Origin: Clostridiales bacterium
Lineage (GTDB): Bacteria; Bacillota_A; Clostridia; Oscillospirales; Oscillospiraceae
Length of the DNA stretch: 17,287 nt
Assembly: GCA_019417795.1 (NCBI GenBank)
Contig: DXUR01000024.1
Coordinates: 1 to 17,287 of the forward strand
Direction of reading: 5' to 3'
A program made the translations under genes and the position numbers. The notes below the pieces were generated by a model. It worked only from the letters and a program-made list of their open reading frames with translations, was not told the origin of the DNA and searched no databases. Positions 7,676 through 15,081 of this stretch are shown here, piece by piece (the stretch's first letter is position 1; each line of letters opens with the position of its first letter).

Positions 7676-7704
7676 TGTATAACTGTGTCGCTTGTCCATA
7701 TAAT
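7676..7704 (+). promoter_or_regulatory. Promoter of the XRE regulator gene
   Basis: A consensus -10 TATAAT (7699-7704) lies 17 bp after a poor -35 TGTATA (7676-7681). The predicted transcript start near 7711 falls downstream of ATG 7709, which argues against the longest reading of the regulator gene. Confidence 0.55.
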
Positions 7705-7741
7705 AACTATGAACGATACAGAAAAGGGCATGGTAGTTGTC

Positions 7742-8077
7742 ATGATAGATAAGCGAATAGGCAAGCGGATCAAGCAGTGCCGCGAACGCCTCGGTCTTAC
7801 GCAGGAAGAGTTTGCCGAAAAGACCGGATTCACTGCAAACTATATTTCAACCTTAGAACGAGGCGCATCTTTTCCCCGTTGTGAAAATTTGATATTGTTG
7901 CTTAACGCTCTTGAGGTATCTGCGGATGCCATCTTCTGTGATGTACTCGACCACACGACAGAGTATAAGGCAACACAGCTCTCGAATGAATTGGGCACCC
8001 TTTCGGTTGATGCTCAAAATCGCATTCTCCAAATAGTTGAACTCCTGATCCGTCAAGAAAAAGAGAATGAAAAATAA
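7742..8077 (+). CDS. XRE-family HTH transcriptional regulator
   Basis: A protein of about 111 residues with a Cro/C1-type helix-turn-helix at 8-62: IGKRIKQCRERLGLTQEEFA, a turn, then the recognition helix TANYISTLERG. A short C-terminal helical region (about 75-105) probably dimerises. It lies alone between two terminators, with its own promoter and a nearby palindrome, as a self-regulating switch gene would. Starts at 7685, 7709 and 7730 are also in frame. 7742 is chosen because the HTH family begins this way and the predicted transcript start excludes the first two. The A/G-rich AAAAGGG (7721-7727) is too close to 7730 and rather far from 7742, so the exact start is uncertain. Targets are unknown. 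Confidence 0.85.
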   Translation: MIDKRIGKRIKQCRERLGLTQEEFAEKTGFTANYISTLERGASFPRCENLILLLNALEVSADAIFCDVLDHTTEYKATQLSNELGTLSVDAQNRILQIVELLIRQEKENEK

Positions 8078-8089
8078 CATTCGTCATTG

Positions 8090-8116
8090 AACTGCGCTCA
8101 TTCGGCGCAGTTTTTT
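8090..8116 (+). terminator. Rho-independent terminator after the XRE gene
   Basis: AACTGCGC (8090-8097) pairs with GCGCAGTT (8105-8112) around a 7-nt loop, followed by a T run (8111-8116), 12 bp after the XRE stop. Confidence 0.85.
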
Positions 8117-8135
8117 CTTTTACCGCGTATTTCGA

Positions 8136-8164
8136 CTGACTTCTGCATCTCTTCATGCTATACT
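8136..8164 (+). promoter_or_regulatory. Promoter of the SLOG gene
   Basis: An extended -10, TGC followed by TATACT (8159-8164), lies 17 bp after CTGACT (8136-8141), a four-of-six match to the -35 consensus. It follows the XRE terminator, so the SLOG gene appears to be separately transcribed. Confidence 0.55.
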
Positions 8165-8216
8165 ATGGATAAGCGAATGAGAATAACGCTAAAACACATA
8201 GTTGGAGAGATGAGAT

Positions 8217-8738
8217 ATGAAGACAAAGAAATGTGCATTTACCGGCCACAGACCCAAGAGCCTCCCGTTTGGATTCAATGAGGCAGACGAAAGATGTATT
8301 GCACTCAAGCAGAAGCTCAGAAATGAAATAATCAGGCAGATTGAAGAGAATGGTGTTACGCACTTTATCACCGGTATGGCAATCGGCGTTGATATGTTTG
8401 CGGCTGAGATCGTCCTTGGCTTGAAATCGGCTTATAATGGCATTACGCTTGAGTGTGCCATCCCTTGCGAAACACAAGCTGAGAAATGGAGCGAGGCGCT
8501 CAGGAATCGGTACTTCGATATAGCCTCCAAATGCGACAAAGAAACGCTTTTGCAGCAGCGTTATACCCCGGATTGTATGCACAAGCGCAATCGTTATATG
8601 GTGGACCAGGCTGATTACATTATTGCAGTATGGAACGGTAAACCGAGTGGCACAGGGAAAACCGTACAGTATGCGCAACAGCAGGGTAAACCGGTGCGTG
8701 TCATCAATCCCATAACGCTTGTGGTAGAAAACATATAA
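8217..8738 (+). CDS. SLOG-family (DUF1273/YpsA-like) nucleotide-binding protein
   Basis: A 173-residue Rossmann-type protein of the SLOG superfamily. Visible motifs are FTGHRP (8-13), the glycine-rich GMAIGVDMFAAE (53-64), CAIPCETQAEKW (80-91), RNRYMVDQADYIIAVW (124-139) and NGKPSGTGKTVQYA (140-153). SLOG domains bind nucleotides or nucleotide-derived signals; relatives include YpsA, lysine decarboxylase-like LOG proteins and the sensor domain of Thoeris ThsA. GGAGAG (8204-8209) is 7 nt before the ATG. It has its own promoter and ends before a strong terminator. A housekeeping, element-maintenance or defence-sensing role is possible, and the sequence does not decide which. Confidence 0.85.
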   Translation: MKTKKCAFTGHRPKSLPFGFNEADERCIALKQKLRNEIIRQIEENGVTHFITGMAIGVDMFAAEIVLGLKSAYNGITLECAIPCETQAEKWSEALRNRYFDIASKCDKETLLQQRYTPDCMHKRNRYMVDQADYIIAVWNGKPSGTGKTVQYAQQQGKPVRVINPITLVVENI

Positions 8739-8763
8739 TCTGGTAATTAGCCAGCAATGAATT

Positions 8764-8804
8764 GACTAAGCCGCAGTTCCCATTGTGGGGACTGCGGCTT
8801 AGTC
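8764..8804. terminator. Long stem-loop terminator between convergent genes
   Basis: An 18-bp stem (8764-8781 with 8787-8804) carrying a single G-U wobble closes a 5-nt loop. On the plus strand TTTATT follows, so it clearly terminates the SLOG gene. On the minus strand the downstream tract is only mildly T-rich, but the symmetric stem sits right after the stop of the minus-strand operon and may serve both. Confidence 0.8.
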
Positions 8805-8805
8805 T

Positions 8806-9405
8806 TTATTCTGAGATCAATTTATCCCTATAAGGGATGTCGAAAAGAATCCGGTGGTAGTCGAGGAGACGATGTTTATTAAACAGCTTTTCGGCAAGCC
8901 GAACCACTGGATGATTAAGAATCTCATCTGCAATTCCATTTTCATTGATGAACCTAGCCCATTCAAAAGTGCCTTGAACAGCTTCGGACTCAATTACTAC
9001 GGGGACGATGGCTTCTGTTAGCCGCATGGCAGGATCATTTTTGTATCGTTTACCTATCTCGCTCGGCTCACAGTTTTCATATTCATCAACATCACTGGAC
9101 AGTATGGAATCAATCTTCATAAAATCATCAGGGACATCTCGTGTTAAGGTAAGCGCAATATCGCCCTTCCCGTCAGGTACGGTAATGTATTCGGCTATTT
9201 CAAGCTCGTAAGGCATCCCACCGATTTCCGCTGTCAGAGTAAACATCTGGCACAAATAAGCAGAGATTTCATCCACCTTGTCCTCATTCATGAAACACAG
9301 CGGATTGTATTCTACGCATTCCCATTTGACTTTTCCCAATTCGGTCAGCTTGGCAATACTCTCTAATGTTTTCTTTTCCTCTTCACGCCATAATTCATCC
9401 ATCAT
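8806..9405 (-). CDS. Acidic protein of unknown function, last gene of the mcrBC-hsdR operon
   Basis: A 199-residue protein I do not recognise. It is rich in Asp and Glu (MMDELWREEEKK, LSSDVDEYENCEPSE) and predicted mixed alpha/beta. The centre (CQMFTLTAEIGGMPYELEIAEYI, then DGKGDIALTLTRDVP) reads as beta strands. The C-terminal half is helical. There is no signal peptide, membrane segment or catalytic motif. The frame opens at 9456, overlapping the NYN gene, but ATG 9405 is chosen because GGAGGAG (9413-9419) is 7 nt upstream. It lies 16 bp after the NYN stop and ends just before the terminator, so it belongs to the operon. Acidity and terminal position would suit an inhibitor or partner of the upstream nucleases, which is speculation. 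Confidence 0.75.
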   Translation of the reverse strand: MMDELWREEEKKTLESIAKLTELGKVKWECVEYNPLCFMNEDKVDEISAYLCQMFTLTAEIGGMPYELEIAEYITVPDGKGDIALTLTRDVPDDFMKIDSILSSDVDEYENCEPSEIGKRYKNDPAMRLTEAIVPVVIESEAVQGTFEWARFINENGIADEILNHPVVRLAEKLFNKHRLLDYHRILFDIPYRDKLISE

Positions 9406-9412
9406 AATTTTA

Positions 9413-9419
9413 CTCCTCC
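9413..9419 (-). promoter_or_regulatory. Ribosome binding site of the acidic protein gene
   Basis: On the minus strand this reads GGAGGAG, 7 nt before ATG 9405. It decides the start against the upstream in-frame ATG at 9456. Confidence 0.75.
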
Positions 9420-9421
9420 GC

Positions 9422-10873
9422 TTATTTTCGCTTGAACTCCAAGACCACATCGCCACTGTCGGTGATCCTCATCTGCATCGTTTTCACATATTGAGAAATG
9501 AATTGCTGTTTTTCTGCTGAACTCATTTCAATCCGTGTTGTGCGTATTGCTTCATCAAACATCTCAAATATGTTGAGTCTGACGGCATTGTCGATGTACC
9601 GATACATCTCCTTAAAGAGTGCGCCTTGCTTGATGTCTTCGGTATTCCCTGAATAGAAGTCATCTATGTAGCAGTAGAATATTCCGGCATCTGAAAGTGC
9701 ATTTTTCAAGTCTGGCCCGCAGCTCTCCCGTTCGATCATGACAAGAAAACGGGCATCTTGCAGAGACGAAATCAGCCCCCAGTAGTCCGAGTCGCTTGAC
9801 ACAAGGATGAAGGAATCCACATTGTTTTTATAGTGTTCCTGACAGGTTCTTGAAATGAGCATCACATCAACAAGGGATTTATTTTGCTTCACTCGTTCGA
9901 TCATCATGTGCTCAACAGGGATTGCGGTGAAGCTCTCCAAAATGCGCCACGCAGATGCAGCATGAACATCATCAAACAAGATGATTGAAGAAATCTTCTT
10001 TGTATATTGACGGTCAAGATTCCTCAGCGTTGCACAAAGTTTGTATGGGTCTGAATTTTCGCAATCTACCACGATGACAACTTTCTCGCTGCTTTCTATA
10101 AACTCATAGATGCTTCCCTTAACATAGCTCCCTGCATCTGATACCTTGCTATATTCTGTGAAATAGTCATTATTCCATTGGTAGAGCAAGGTGACAAATT
10201 TCTTGTCGTTATAGAGAATGTTCCCTTCTTCTTTAGGAGTCCAGTTGATATAAACCTGATACGGATAGAAAAGTAAATGCGAGTAGTAAATATCCGCAGC
10301 GGCCTTTGTCCCATCCTCTGTTAGACCATTGGGCATCACAAAAAGATTTTTTACATATTGCCAATTTAGCCAAAGAGGAAATAGCTTTTTGCAGTTGTTA
10401 ATCCTATCAGCTATCAACTTGTTGATCTCAATAACATGATGGCAAAGTTTTTTGCTGCTCTTTCGGACAAAATTGACTCCATCAGCACTGAGCTGTGTCA
10501 TGCTGGCTGGCGGAATATATTCAGGGAGATTGTAAATTGAAGTATAGTCAAACCGCATCTTTTCATTGATGTGTTTGAAATTCCGCTCTATGGCCGTTCG
10601 GATAATGCAAAGGTGTCGGATTATCCGAGCCGCCTTGTCCTGTTCAAGCCGTTCATAAACTTCCATTTTCGGCGGCTCGTGCTCATTCTCAAAAATCCGC
10701 TTTGGCACACCAATCAAATAGGCAATCTTAGAAATAATCTCATAGGTGCTGTCTTTATACCTTATTATATCTGCTTCGGGGACTTGAGCATTGACGATTC
10801 CAGTATCGCTGCCATCTGCAATCGTGATAATGCGCTCATCTTCATCCAGCTCTGTTGTTTCGCGGACATCCAT
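9422..10873 (-). CDS. NYN/PIN-like predicted nuclease with large N-terminal region
   Basis: A 483-residue protein with a central NYN (PIN-like) nuclease domain at about 264-405. Its acidic residues are in place: Asp270 in VVIVVDCEN, Lys332 and Asp336 in NKSLVDVML, and Asp361 and Asp363 in LVSSDSDYWGL. NYN domains are metal-dependent nucleases, mostly acting on RNA. Residues 1-263 are largely helical with no motif I recognise, and 410-483 form a helical tail. The frame could open at GTG 10930, overlapping the hsdR stop, but AAAGGA (10881-10886) 7 nt before ATG 10873 makes that the likelier start. It leaves a 53-bp gap to hsdR. It is operonic with hsdR, mcrC and mcrB. An RNA-targeting or host-shutdown arm of a defence system is inferred from context. 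Confidence 0.85.
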   Translation of the reverse strand: MDVRETTELDEDERIITIADGSDTGIVNAQVPEADIIRYKDSTYEIISKIAYLIGVPKRIFENEHEPPKMEVYERLEQDKAARIIRHLCIIRTAIERNFKHINEKMRFDYTSIYNLPEYIPPASMTQLSADGVNFVRKSSKKLCHHVIEINKLIADRINNCKKLFPLWLNWQYVKNLFVMPNGLTEDGTKAAADIYYSHLLFYPYQVYINWTPKEEGNILYNDKKFVTLLYQWNNDYFTEYSKVSDAGSYVKGSIYEFIESSEKVVIVVDCENSDPYKLCATLRNLDRQYTKKISSIILFDDVHAASAWRILESFTAIPVEHMMIERVKQNKSLVDVMLISRTCQEHYKNNVDSFILVSSDSDYWGLISSLQDARFLVMIERESCGPDLKNALSDAGIFYCYIDDFYSGNTEDIKQGALFKEMYRYIDNAVRLNIFEMFDEAIRTTRIEMSSAEKQQFISQYVKTMQMRITDSGDVVLEFKRK

Positions 10874-10880
10874 ATTATGT

Positions 10881-10886
10881 TCCTTT
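10881..10886 (-). promoter_or_regulatory. Ribosome binding site of the NYN gene
   Basis: AAAGGA on the minus strand, 7 nt before ATG 10873. It favours this start over GTG 10930 and ATG 10894, which lack comparable sites. Confidence 0.65.
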
Positions 10887-10926
10887 CGAGGCATAGCGTT
10901 GATAACGAACAGTAGACGATGAATAG

Positions 10927-13900
10927 TCACACAGTCATTACATTATCCGTCCACATTTCACATTGGCTCATCACGGTCTGAACTGCGTCATCCATGCCCT
11001 CTGGCGGGTATTTGTGTTTTTTGAGAAGGCGCTTGACCAACCGGCGCATACCGGCTCTGGCGCTTTCTTTCTTCTGCCAGTCTATTGTCCGGTTCTTACG
11101 GAGCAGATCGGTCAGCTCTTTTGTAATTGCAATCAGTTCGTCATGTTCGTAGAAGTCTTTGATGGCTTGGGGCTTGGTCAGGGCATCGTAGAATGCAAGC
11201 TCGTCGGCGGTCAATCCCAGCTTTTCGCCCTCTGCGTTTGCATCGGCAATTTCTTTGGCAAGCTTCAAAAGCTCCTGAATGACTTCCTCATTGGTCAGCA
11301 TCCCATTCAGGTATCGGTTCATTGCACCCTGAATAAGTTCAGAAAACTTCTCCGATTTGACAATATTAGTTCGCCGGTAAACCGACACCTGTTCGGCAAT
11401 CAGCTTTTTCAAGAGTTCAACAGCAAGGTTTTTCTCCTTCATGTTGGCAATCTCTTCAAGGAACTTCGGATCGAACAGCGAAAACTCCGCCTTCACATCC
11501 GAGAAAAGATTGATTACGCCCTCGCTCTTGATACTGTGTTTCAGCAGCTCATTGATCCGCTCGTTTACTTCCGGCAGCGTAAACTTCTTACCCGTACCAC
11601 CGGACAGAAGCCGGACAATCATCGTTCGGACAGATTCAAAGAATGCTGCTTCAAAGCGTGTCTTTTCATCTACCAAGCTACCGCACAGCGAAAGTGCCTG
11701 TTTGAGAAGCAAAGCCTCCTTGATGTAGATGTTTTGCGTCTTCTCCTTGTCGGGAAGGTCTTGCTCTGCGACGCTCTTGCCGAGAATGTAGTTGACACCC
11801 CCGGTAATCGCCTTCGCCTTATCAAGGTCAGTTCCAGTCATGAACTTATCGTAGTTATAACCGTAGAATAGGTCACGGCACACGGACAGTTTCTCAAGGA
11901 ATTTCGGATATGCAGCCTTGCTGACATCCGTGTCACCGTAGTTCTTCTTGTCCCGCGCCGTATAGTCATTCATAGCCTGTTTCAGCGCAGCAGCGATGCC
12001 CACATAGTCAACAACCAAGCCGCCTTCCTTGTCCTTGAAAACGCGGTTGACACGAGCGATAGCCTGCATGAGGTTGTGACCGGCCATCGGCTTATAGACA
12101 TACATTGTGGCAAGGGAAGGAACATCAAAGCCCGTTAGCCACATATCCACAACGATAGCGATTTTAAGCGGCGAGTCGTTGTCTTTGAACTTTCTCGCCA
12201 TATCTTCTTTGTGAGCCTTATTGCCGATTACTTCACGCCACTCTTCGGGATCGTTGTTGCCCTGCGTCATGACAACTGCGACCTTTTCCGTCCAAGCAGG
12301 ACGCAACTCTAAAATCCGCTTGTATATCTTCATGGCGATGGGACGGGAGTAGGCAACAATCATCGCCTTGCCAGTCAGGATATTGGCACGATAGTTTTCG
12401 TAATGGTCGAGAATATCGTCCACCAGAGAACGGATCGTCTGGTCAGCCCCCAGAATTGCCTCCATCTGGCCAAGTTCCTTCTTGCTCTTTTCGATAACAT
12501 AAGGATCGGCATTCTCTGCCATCAGGTCATACTCATCGTCAATAAGATGCAGCGTCTTTTCATCAAGCTTGAGATGGATGACACGGCTTTCATAGTAAAC
12601 CGGTCTGGTCGCTCCGTCCTCAACTGCCTGAGTCATATCGTAAATGTCGATATAATCACCGAACACCTCACGGGTGCTCCGATCTTTAGAAGAGATGGGA
12701 GTACCGGTGAAGCCAATGTATGTAGCGTTCGGAAGACTATCACGAATAATCCGGGCAGTGCCGATAATTGTCTTTGCTTCGACCTCGCCGTCTTCCTTCT
12801 GGCGCACTACAACTTTCTCTGTTAATCCGTATTGACTGCGGTGCGCCTCATCCGCCATGACGATGATATTCCGACGCTCAGAAAGAGGCTCACCGCTTTC
12901 CTCAAACTTCTGCATGGTAGTGAAGATGATGCCGTTAGCCTGACGGTTTGCAAGCAGCTCTTTCAGGTGGGTTCGGCTTTGAGCGTGTTGCGGCGTTTGG
13001 CGTAAGAAATCCTTGCAGCGGGCAAACTGGCCGTAGAGCTGGTCATCCAAGTCGTTTCGGTCTGTGATCACAACGATTGTCGGGCTTTCCAATGCCTCTT
13101 GCAGATAGTGGGCATAGAACACCATAGACAGCGATTTTCCGCTGCCCTGCGTGTGCCAGAACACACCGCCTTTGCCATCTGTGACGGTTGCCTTTTGAGT
13201 GGAAGCAATCGCCTTCTTGACGGCAAAATACTGATGGTAGGCGGCAAGCACTTTGAATGTTTTCTCGCCGTCCACATTGAAGCAGATAAAGTTTTTCAGG
13301 ATGTCGAGGAATCGGTTCTTCTCAAACAGTCCCTCAAAGAAGGTGTCAAAGGCTGCGTACTGTGTGTTCTCGTAGCTGCCGTCCGTTGTTTTCCACTCCA
13401 TGAAGCGGTCTTCACCGGAGGTGATGGTTCCGGCCTTTGAGGTGGTCATATCGCTCATGACGCAGACCTCATTGTAAATAAACATGGAGGGGATCTCGTA
13501 CATATAATTGCGGAGCTGGCGGTATGCGTCGGAAGCATCTGTCTCTTCGCGGGAGGGAGATTTCAGCTCCACTACGACAAGGGGAAGACCATTGATGAAG
13601 AGAATGACATCCGGGCGTTTTTCGGAGTTTTCGATGAAAGTCCACTGGTTGGCAACGGTAAAGTCGTTATTGGCAGGATTTTTGAAATCAACAAGGTAGA
13701 CGAGGGTGGAGCGTTCCTCGCCATTTACAAAGTATTTTACAGAGATACCGTTTTGCAGATAGTCGGTAAAGGTCATGTTCTTTTGCAGCAGTGAGCCGGA
13801 CTCAAAGTTCTTGAGCTTGTAAATGGCCTCATTGATAGCATCCAGAGGCAAGCCCTTATTGATGCGCTGTAAAGCGGGCAACAGGACATCCTCGTAGAGC

Positions 13901-14016
13901 GGAGAGTGATAATCACGCTCTACATCCGGTCCGTAGACATAGGTGTAGCCAAGTCCTTCATTGAGTAATTGGAGAACTGCATTCTCGTAATTTGATTCGG
14001 TATAATATCCTGCCAT
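10927..14016 (-). CDS. hsdR: Type I restriction enzyme HsdR-like helicase-nuclease, no HsdM/HsdS in window
   Basis: A 1029-residue protein, normal length for HsdR. The N-terminal nuclease core is Asp136 (RPDVILF) and Glu150-x-Lys152 (VVVELKSP). Next comes the HQYFAVKKA helicase Q-like segment (261-269). The SF2 translocase has Walker A QGSGKS (290-295), ADEAHRSQYG (388-397, DEAH box), TGTP (437-440) and the motif VI block QAIARVNRVFKDKEGG. A helical C-terminal region follows, which in HsdR docks on the methylase. HsdR translocates DNA with ATP and cleaves distant sites, normally within HsdR2M2S. AAAGGAG (14025-14031) precedes the ATG, 33 bp after mcrC. No hsdM or hsdS lies in the window, so it either uses distant partners or works with the McrBC pair beside it. 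Confidence 0.93.
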   Translation of the reverse strand: MAGYYTESNYENAVLQLLNEGLGYTYVYGPDVERDYHSPLYEDVLLPALQRINKGLPLDAINEAIYKLKNFESGSLLQKNMTFTDYLQNGISVKYFVNGEERSTLVYLVDFKNPANNDFTVANQWTFIENSEKRPDVILFINGLPLVVVELKSPSREETDASDAYRQLRNYMYEIPSMFIYNEVCVMSDMTTSKAGTITSGEDRFMEWKTTDGSYENTQYAAFDTFFEGLFEKNRFLDILKNFICFNVDGEKTFKVLAAYHQYFAVKKAIASTQKATVTDGKGGVFWHTQGSGKSLSMVFYAHYLQEALESPTIVVITDRNDLDDQLYGQFARCKDFLRQTPQHAQSRTHLKELLANRQANGIIFTTMQKFEESGEPLSERRNIIVMADEAHRSQYGLTEKVVVRQKEDGEVEAKTIIGTARIIRDSLPNATYIGFTGTPISSKDRSTREVFGDYIDIYDMTQAVEDGATRPVYYESRVIHLKLDEKTLHLIDDEYDLMAENADPYVIEKSKKELGQMEAILGADQTIRSLVDDILDHYENYRANILTGKAMIVAYSRPIAMKIYKRILELRPAWTEKVAVVMTQGNNDPEEWREVIGNKAHKEDMARKFKDNDSPLKIAIVVDMWLTGFDVPSLATMYVYKPMAGHNLMQAIARVNRVFKDKEGGLVVDYVGIAAALKQAMNDYTARDKKNYGDTDVSKAAYPKFLEKLSVCRDLFYGYNYDKFMTGTDLDKAKAITGGVNYILGKSVAEQDLPDKEKTQNIYIKEALLLKQALSLCGSLVDEKTRFEAAFFESVRTMIVRLLSGGTGKKFTLPEVNERINELLKHSIKSEGVINLFSDVKAEFSLFDPKFLEEIANMKEKNLAVELLKKLIAEQVSVYRRTNIVKSEKFSELIQGAMNRYLNGMLTNEEVIQELLKLAKEIADANAEGEKLGLTADELAFYDALTKPQAIKDFYEHDELIAITKELTDLLRKNRTIDWQKKESARAGMRRLVKRLLKKHKYPPEGMDDAVQTVMSQCEMWTDNVMTV

Positions 14017-14049
14017 TTCTGTTGCTCCTTTGTTCGATCTGCTGTGTTA

Positions 14050-15081
14050 TCATCTAACCCTTTCTGCAATCGTGTCAAGCTGTCCTGCGATCACAGCGAA
14101 CTCGCAGTTCATATCAAGCGTTTTTACGCTGATCTGATTGCCGCTCATCTGGTAATCTCCATCCGGCTGAACGGCATCATCTGTCTTGGCGTATAGAAGC
14201 ATCCCCGCTACCGTTTCTCCGGGCGCTGCATCCCAGTTCTTGACATATGTGAAAATCTGATACAAATTCCCTGAGTGGAGCGTTTGCGTCATATAGGGTG
14301 CTTTCATCTGCATATTGTGCGTGTAGAACTTTGCGTCGATTATAAGCGTTTTTCCAGCTTTCTTGTTTGAAAGCACGATGTCGGACTGCATGGTAGGCAG
14401 AAGCGTTCTGTACCCATCTGTCACTTGCCAAGCGATTTGCGGGGAATACGCACGAATGTCCGGGTGCTCCCGCTGATAATAGCCCAGTATGAATTTCTCA
14501 TACAGCTTTGCCATTGTCATGTCATCCGCATAATCCATAATACGGGTAGATCCGTCTGCGGTCGTTTGCAGCAGTCCTTTCAGAACAAACCGGCATATTT
14601 CAATTATCATCCGATAGGTCTGATTATTGCGGTCATATTGGATGTTCCAGTTGATGTTATGAGCGTCCAAAGTATCTACGCCATCGAAGAAGACAAGCAG
14701 CTTGCGGATTTCCTTCTTCCTCGCTTTGGCAATATCTGCACGGAGCAGGACGGCCATTGTTGTTTTGATAATGCGATTTGTATAGGCATTAACTGAAAAC
14801 TCATCATAGGCGCAGACGAGCTGTTTTTTACGAAGGACTTGGGTTTTGATGGATTCTCCAATTTCAAGCTTGCCTCTTGGGGAAGCCAGCGGCTCTTCCT
14901 TTGTTATGTACTGTCTGCATAAGCCCCGCTTAATCTGAACAGACACGCCTTTGCATAGGATAGCAGCCAGCAGCTCTGCGGTGTTTCGGAAATCCTCAGC
15001 GGCAACATCCTTATAGCCTTGCTCGTGCAACACTTGGAACGCATAGGCCAGCATATAGTAGATGTTGCGAATGGGAATCAT
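14050..15081 (-). CDS. mcrC: McrC-family nuclease subunit of an McrBC-type restriction system
   Basis: A 343-residue McrC-family protein that begins directly with IPIRNIYYMLAYAFQVL, the conserved region typical of the family. The PD-(D/E)XK nuclease centre is Asp234 (MQSDIVL), then Asp249-Ala-Lys251 in LIIDAKFY. Glu195 in AKLYEKFIL may contribute. In McrBC systems McrC supplies the endonuclease and stimulates the McrB NTPase. The ATG overlaps the mcrB stop (ATGA), giving translational coupling as usual for the pair. The catalytic residues look intact. Whether it targets methylated DNA cannot be read from the sequence. Confidence 0.92.
   Translation of the reverse strand: MIPIRNIYYMLAYAFQVLHEQGYKDVAAEDFRNTAELLAAILCKGVSVQIKRGLCRQYITKEEPLASPRGKLEIGESIKTQVLRKKQLVCAYDEFSVNAYTNRIIKTTMAVLLRADIAKARKKEIRKLLVFFDGVDTLDAHNINWNIQYDRNNQTYRMIIEICRFVLKGLLQTTADGSTRIMDYADDMTMAKLYEKFILGYYQREHPDIRAYSPQIAWQVTDGYRTLLPTMQSDIVLSNKKAGKTLIIDAKFYTHNMQMKAPYMTQTLHSGNLYQIFTYVKNWDAAPGETVAGMLLYAKTDDAVQPDGDYQMSGNQISVKTLDMNCEFAVIAGQLDTIAERVR

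Noticed and set aside
7376..7699. 107-codon minus-strand frame across the terminator and XRE promoter
   Set aside because: It overlaps the four-Cys gene, a strong terminator and a promoter, with no ribosome binding site or motif.
8087..8281. 64-codon plus-strand frame through the terminator and SLOG leader
   Set aside because: It spans a terminator stem and overlaps the SLOG start out of frame; no coding support.
10963..11871. 302-codon plus-strand open frame opposite hsdR
   Set aside because: Shadow of the hsdR C-terminal region with no start signal.
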